Shown piece by piece: positions 31,314-34,974 of a DNA stretch of 34,974 nucleotides. Made by a program: the position numbers and the translations under genes. The number at the start of each line of letters is the position of its first letter. Position 1 is the first letter of the stretch. The stretch spans positions 1-34,974 of the forward strand of contig JAFZVE010000023.1 of NCBI GenBank assembly GCA_017617995.1, written 5' to 3'. Origin of the DNA: Clostridiales bacterium. GTDB lineage: Bacteria > Bacillota > Clostridia > Saccharofermentanales > Saccharofermentanaceae. Under the pieces are notes generated by a model. That model was given only the letters and a program-made list of their open reading frames with translations. It was not told the origin of the DNA and did not search any database.

Positions 31314-31390
31314 CTTTGTTTTCTTCTCACTCTGCACCCTCCCCCTCTATACCGCTCCTATAACTTCCCGCCTTCGCCTGCTTCTTGAAG

Positions 31391-31396
31391 TATAAT
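31391..31396 (+). promoter_or_regulatory. -10 element of the HEAT-repeat gene
   Basis: TATAAT preceded by CTTCTTGAAG, the same context as at 10803-10818, 31 bp upstream of the ATG at 31427. Confidence 0.5.
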
Positions 31397-31426
31397 GGTG
31401 TTAGGAATCTCGAGGCGGGAGGATCT

Positions 31427-32055
31427 ATGCAGAAACCAAAGGAAGAAAAGGACATCGAAACGTCCATCTATAAAGACTTAAGTAATCTGACACGGGACAA
31501 GGACTCCTGGAAAACACACATCCCGTATGTCGCCTCACAGTTAAGTAATCCCTCCGAGCATATCCGGGCAAAAACACTCTGGCTTTTAGGAGAGATGGGA
31601 CTTCTCTATCCCCTGATCGTCCAGGACCACGTCGCCAAGATCGCATCCTTCTTAGATAGTGAAACTCCCCTCCTCCGGCAGCGCGCACTAAATGGTCTCG
31701 GCCGGATCGGACGCGGAGACTTCCGCGTCATCGAAGAATACTGGGAAGACCTCTTCCGCTTCGCAAAAGATGAAGATGCCGGAGTAAGACTAAACTTCAT
31801 CTGGGCTTCGGAAAACATCGCCACCAATACACCCGACATCTATAAATATCACATGGACGTATTCGCTGGACTTCTTTCGGATACGGACGAGAAAGTCAGG
31901 ATGGAAGCCCCGGAGACTTCCGCGTCCTCGGAAAACGAAGACCGGAATTCGTCCGTTCCTATATAGAGAAACTAAAGGAGATCTCGGAGACCGATGAAAA
32001 CCGAGTTGTCCGGATCCACGCAGCAGGAGCCATCCGGGCCACAGAATCCGGTTAG
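31427..32055 (+). pseudogene. HEAT-repeat protein gene with a frameshift near the 3' end
   Basis: The ATG at 31427 follows GGGAGGATCT. About 165 residues of alpha-helical pairs are HEAT-like: IPYVASQLSNPSEHIRAKTL, HVAKIASFLDSETPLLRQRA, LFRFAKDEDAGVRLNFIWA and VFAGLLSDTDEKVRMEAPE. After this the frame turns into a Ser/Glu tail and stops at 31966. In another frame the same fold continues directly, FRVLGKRRPEFVRSYIEKL then DENRVVRIHAAGAIRATESG, to TAG at 32055. One missing base near 31915-31920 restores a protein of about 209 residues. HEAT repeats are protein-binding scaffolds; the partner is unknown. This may be a real recent mutation or a sequence error. The gene is of native base composition, just beyond the island. 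Confidence 0.7.
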
Positions 32056-32086
32056 ATCCCTTCAAAGATCCGGATGTCCTCATAGT

Positions 32087-32110
32087 GGTGGTCGATCACC
32101 TTGTTTTTTT
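32087..32110 (+). terminator. Probable terminator of the HEAT-repeat gene
   Basis: GGTGG-TCGA-TCACC forms a short stem, followed by TTGTTTTTTT. The T-run also provides the -35 (TTGTTT) of the next promoter. Confidence 0.5.
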
Positions 32111-32129
32111 CAGGCAAAGTATTTATACT
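32101..32129 (+). promoter_or_regulatory. Promoter of the membrane glycosyltransferase gene
   Basis: TTGTTT (32101-32106), 17 bp, TATACT (32124-32129), about 55 bp upstream of the ATG at 32184. Confidence 0.55.
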
Positions 32130-32183
32130 GATACACGTTTAAGCGAATGTATATCATATAACAGATATACGTGAGGAAATGTA

Positions 32184-33677
32184 ATGGAGTACCTAAAAAA
32201 GAATAAAGAAAACATATTCTCCATCCTGGCATCCGCTCTTTTGGCCTTCATTTTCAGCACAGAAAGCCCGATACATCCGTGGGTAAATGGAGTAATACTT
32301 ACTGATTCCAGCGTATTTAAAACAGTTGCCTTAATGATGGATCATGGGTACATGCCATACAAAGATTCCTTTGACCATAAAGGTCCTTTCTTATACATCG
32401 TGAATTGGCTTGGAAATAGAATATCCGAGTACAGAGGCGTATGGGTAATCGAATTTCTTGTACTGACTCTTTCTTTTTTCATGTTATATAAAACCGCACG
32501 GTTAGCATGTGGGATTCTGGCATCAATCATGACCTCGTTGACTGCGGCATCTCTCATGTTCCCCTATTTCGAAGGAGGAAACTTTACTGAGGAATATGCG
32601 ATTCCCATGATTGCAATCGGGTTGTATATATTCATCGACTATATTTTGAATGACAGAGTTTCCAAAAAGAGATTCACATTGTCTGGAATATGCTGTGGTA
32701 TCGTTTTGATGTTACGGCCGAACATGATATCCGTATGGATCGTATACTGTGTGCTTATCGCAGCACTTCTGATCTCAAAGAAGGAATTCAAAAAACTGGC
32801 AGGTTTTACGCTGTGGTTTTCTGCAGGAATCGGCATTGTAATCATTCCAATTGCTGTATGGTTGATTCTGAACAATGACTTAACATCCTGCATTCAAGAC
32901 TACATACTCATTAACATGAGATATTCATCTGCAGAGGGAGGAAGAGCGAAGTTTTCGGCACAATGGAACTCGTTCTTTGTCTTCTTTAACTCAACCGTTT
33001 ATCTGATTGCTTTTTTCAGTGCTGTATTTCATGTAAAATCCAAAGACAAACTCCTGAATATTTCGTACGTGGTTTATCTGGTACTCACTATCACACTTAT
33101 GGTTATGAGTGGTATGTCTTACGGACACTACGGAATGATTCTGGTACCTGCTGTAGTATATCCGTTAAGTTTGGTATTTGCTGATATAGAAGCAATAAAA
33201 GAGCCCGGGACTTCCAAGACCATTATGTTGTTGATTTCCCTGTATTTACTGACTGTAGTCATTTCACCCGGTTGGATCAAGGTTTTCAGCGGATTACCCG
33301 AAAAGTATGAGAATAAAGATGAACTAGTTGTTGATGACGTAACAAAGAATATAACAGACTACATCCAGGATCATACCGATGAGACGGAGAGAATATCCGT
33401 GTACGGTAATTGGGGTGCAATATATGTTTTATCCCACAGAATGCATGCAACAAGATATTCCTATGTGTTTCCTATCGGGACAGTTATGCCGGAGATCATG
33501 GAAGAGTATATGGAAAGTCTTCAAAAGGAATTACCTGTGATCATCGTTGTTCAGGCCGGTCGCTATGACGATAATATCCAAACATTCTTGAACGAGAACA
33601 ATTATCAGCTTGAATACTCAAGCAATCCGGATAAATCCTACTACTCGAACATGCTGTTCGTAAGAGAACAGGGTTGA
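32184..33677 (+). CDS. GT-C type membrane glycosyltransferase (GT39/ArnT-like)
   Basis: 497 residues; GAGGAAA precedes the ATG. About ten TM helices occupy residues 12-400, followed by a soluble C-terminal domain (about 400-497, ISVYGNWGAIYVLSHRM, PVIIVVQAGRYDDNI). The first extracytoplasmic loop has DSSVFKTVALMMDHGYMPYK and then DSFDHKGPFLY, the acidic-residue plus P-Y-x-D-x-F-D-H-K-x-P pattern of GT-C enzymes such as ArnT and the PMT/GT39 group. These move a sugar from a polyprenyl-phosphate donor to lipid or protein on the outer face of the membrane. The gene is clearly lower in GC than its neighbours and may be acquired. It is monocistronic, and the next gene converges 9 bp beyond its stop. 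Confidence 0.8.
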   Translation: MEYLKKNKENIFSILASALLAFIFSTESPIHPWVNGVILTDSSVFKTVALMMDHGYMPYKDSFDHKGPFLYIVNWLGNRISEYRGVWVIEFLVLTLSFFMLYKTARLACGILASIMTSLTAASLMFPYFEGGNFTEEYAIPMIAIGLYIFIDYILNDRVSKKRFTLSGICCGIVLMLRPNMISVWIVYCVLIAALLISKKEFKKLAGFTLWFSAGIGIVIIPIAVWLILNNDLTSCIQDYILINMRYSSAEGGRAKFSAQWNSFFVFFNSTVYLIAFFSAVFHVKSKDKLLNISYVVYLVLTITLMVMSGMSYGHYGMILVPAVVYPLSLVFADIEAIKEPGTSKTIMLLISLYLLTVVISPGWIKVFSGLPEKYENKDELVVDDVTKNITDYIQDHTDETERISVYGNWGAIYVLSHRMHATRYSYVFPIGTVMPEIMEEYMESLQKELPVIIVVQAGRYDDNIQTFLNENNYQLEYSSNPDKSYYSNMLFVREQG

Positions 33678-33686
33678 TGACCGGTC

Positions 33687-34427
33687 TTACCCGTAATACT
33701 CGTTGGTTTTTTCCTCTCCCCATTTCCCGGTTTTCGAATCATATGTCTGATAGTGATCACAATAATAATCTGCGGTAAACTCATCCATGTAATGTAAGCT
33801 GATATTTCCATAGTTAAAATCGATATCTCTTCCCAGAATAGAGATGTAGCCCCGTCCGAAATACCGGCCAGGTTCTTCCTCGATTTCTTTCTTTCTTGCT
33901 TCGGAATAGAAGATCTTGACGATACATATACGATCTTTACCGGAAACCGTAGTCGCCCAGCCGTCGACATACTTCTGTCTTTCGAACTGATAGATCACGT
34001 TGTTCTCGATATCCTCCTCTGTCCAAGACTTCGCCCAATCCGGATTTCTGTCAAAGTTATATAGAGTGTCGATGGCATCAAATGTTTTCTGATCGAAGAT
34101 CATCGCGACTGTATTCTCGTAAACATAGATCTCCTTTAATCCGAACATATTGTCCGCAGGTACCTTGTAATGATCGATCAGTTTTTCGTCTTCTGCCGGA
34201 AGGAAAGTAATGTGATCCGGAACATCGTGGAGATTGGCTAAGTATTCGGATTCGTCCGCGAGAAAAGGTATGTCATCGGCAGTCTGTCTGTCTTCGAGCG
34301 GATGGGTATATGTGGTAAAAGAGTCTTCCTCCGGAAAGGGATTCTTTTTCTTACAGGCCGATAGACAGGATCCTGTGCATGCGGTCAAAGTGACTAAAGC
34401 GAGTATTCTTACAACAGTTTTTCTCAT
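33687..34427 (-). CDS. Secreted lipoprotein of unknown function
   Basis: 246 residues from the ATG at 34427 (GGGAGGG upstream; the ATG at 34481 would put 18 residues before the signal peptide). The lipoprotein signal peptide ends in CLSAC (lipid Cys about residue 25), then KKKNPFPEE. The mature part has a short disordered Thr/Glu/Asp segment and an alpha/beta domain: FGLKEIYVYENTVAMIFDQK, DTLYNFDRNPDWAKSWTEED, GRDIDFNYGNISLHYMDE. I recognise no family. It resembles the other lipoproteins here in its Lys triplet after the Cys. It is convergent with the glycosyltransferase gene. Confidence 0.75.
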   Translation of the reverse strand: MRKTVVRILALVTLTACTGSCLSACKKKNPFPEEDSFTTYTHPLEDRQTADDIPFLADESEYLANLHDVPDHITFLPAEDEKLIDHYKVPADNMFGLKEIYVYENTVAMIFDQKTFDAIDTLYNFDRNPDWAKSWTEEDIENNVIYQFERQKYVDGWATTVSGKDRICIVKIFYSEARKKEIEEEPGRYFGRGYISILGRDIDFNYGNISLHYMDEFTADYYCDHYQTYDSKTGKWGEEKTNEYYG

Positions 34428-34543
34428 GCGTTGTTCCCTCCCTATGACTATAAGACGATACGCCGGAAAGAAACGTTGCAAAAACCACCCTCAGGGAAGC
34501 GACTTCTCCGGGGATGTAAAGCGCATCTATAAACTCCTTGACC

Positions 34544-34974
34544 TCAGGAATGCTTAGCCGATTTTGGGGATGCTTTGGAATCTTTGCCGGCTTTGGATTT
34601 CTTCAACGCTTTCTTTTCACCTTTGTCGGCCTTGGTTTTCTTCGAAGCTTTTTCCGGATCCTTGGCATCCTTGGATTTCTTAGCATCTCCGCCCAGTTCT
34701 TTCAGAAGATCTTCCTTGTATCCTGCGAAGGTCTCCAGACGTTCTTTTGTAACCTCGGGGAATTGTGGATCCATCTCCTTAAGCGTGGCAAGGATGATCT
34801 CGGAGACCACGTAGCGCATGTACCACTTATGGTCGGCCGGAACGACATACCATGGACAATGCTTCGTCGACGTTGCATTGATCGCACTCTCAAATGCCTC
34901 GTGATATGCATCCCAGTACGCGCGCTCTTCGTAATCGCCTCCACTGAACTTCCAGTTCTTCTCCGGCTCCTCGA
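34544..34974 (-). CDS. PPK2-family polyphosphate kinase, C-terminal part (gene runs off the window)
   Basis: About 142 residues are visible, reading in from the window's end. EEPEKNWKFSGGDYEERAYW, then YHEAFESAINATST, HCPWYVVPADHKWYMRYVVS and IILATLKEMDPQFP are characteristic of the C-terminal half of PPK2 enzymes (phosphate transfer between polyphosphate and nucleotides); the P-A-D-x-K-W stretch is a PPK2 signature. After the domain ends (about GYKEDLLKELGG) there is a tail of about 45 residues, very rich in Lys with Ala, Ser and Asp (repeats of KKSKD, KASKK, KKSKAGKDSKAS), not part of the family fold. The catalytic Walker A and B motifs lie outside the window. The start codon is not visible. 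No clear terminator follows. Confidence 0.9.
   Translation of the reverse strand, partial: EEPEKNWKFSGGDYEERAYWDAYHEAFESAINATSTKHCPWYVVPADHKWYMRYVVSEIILATLKEMDPQFPEVTKERLETFAGYKEDLLKELGGDAKKSKDAKDPEKASKKTKADKGEKKALKKSKAGKDSKASPKSAKHS

Larger units (their letters stand above)
26875..31320. other. AT-rich putative acquired defence island
   Basis: From about 26.9 kb to 31.3 kb the sequence is visibly richer in A/T than either flank, and codons such as ATA, TTA, CAT and TTT are common. It carries three same-strand genes with nuclease or helicase domains. No integrase, transposase, tRNA or clear flanking repeat was seen at the edges. Boundaries are estimated by eye. Confidence 0.6.

Noticed and set aside
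26875..31320. Prophage or integrative element
   Set aside because: No integrase, structural phage genes, tRNA target or flanking direct repeats could be seen.

Overview
The window looks like a chromosomal segment of a mid-GC anaerobic Bacillota, most likely class Clostridia. The grounds are strong AGGAGG-type ribosome binding sites, many lipoproteins with a Lys-rich segment after the lipobox Cys, several family types common in gut and rumen Clostridia (DUF6273, DUF5050-like propellers, large propeller plus solute-binding lipoproteins), and TATAAT-type promoters often with an extended -10. The genus cannot be fixed from the sequence. No rRNA, tRNA, transposase, integrase or cas gene was seen.

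Layout. 1-3.2 kb (+): the 3' part of a membrane-anchored ECF-type sigma factor, an RpiB-like sugar-phosphate isomerase, a 4-TM protein and a 42-residue membrane peptide. 3.2-7.9 kb (-): a GNAT protein with an extra C-terminal domain, an 811-residue lipoprotein (propeller-like half plus extracellular solute-binding half), a zinc-ribbon protein and a 2-TM protein. 8.0-14.1 kb (+): a complete membrane-anchored sigma factor, a lipoprotein, a palindrome array, two GNATs, a HAD hydrolase and two immunity-like genes. A second palindrome array (14.16-14.52 kb) lies between convergent genes. 14.5-19.1 kb (-): a second 811-residue propeller/solute-binding lipoprotein and a membrane-anchored clan CD-like peptidase carrying a DUF6273 domain. 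19.3-25.4 kb: small stand-alone genes, a CDF metal transporter, rpiA, zinc-ribbon membrane proteins and a DUF2262-like protein. 25.5-26.8 kb (-): a propeller lipoprotein.

26.9-31.3 kb (+) is visibly more AT-rich and differs in codon use. It carries a frameshifted 2-TM/HsdR_N-like nuclease gene, a PD-(D/E)XK-like nuclease with a C-terminal RAMA-like domain, and an overlapping PLD-nuclease/DEAD helicase/DUF3427 gene. I read it as an acquired restriction-type defence module without a methyltransferase. It is the best candidate here for an incompletely described system. 31.4-35 kb holds a frameshifted HEAT-repeat gene, a low-GC GT-C type membrane glycosyltransferase, a lipoprotein, and the 3' part of a PPK2-family polyphosphate kinase with a Lys-rich tail.

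Most genes outside the island are monocistronic or in pairs. Common themes are envelope sensing (membrane-anchored sigma factors, propeller lipoproteins, solute-binding lipoproteins without permeases) and scattered immunity-like or GNAT genes. The two regular palindrome arrays (63-bp and 54-bp periods) are the most striking non-coding structures.
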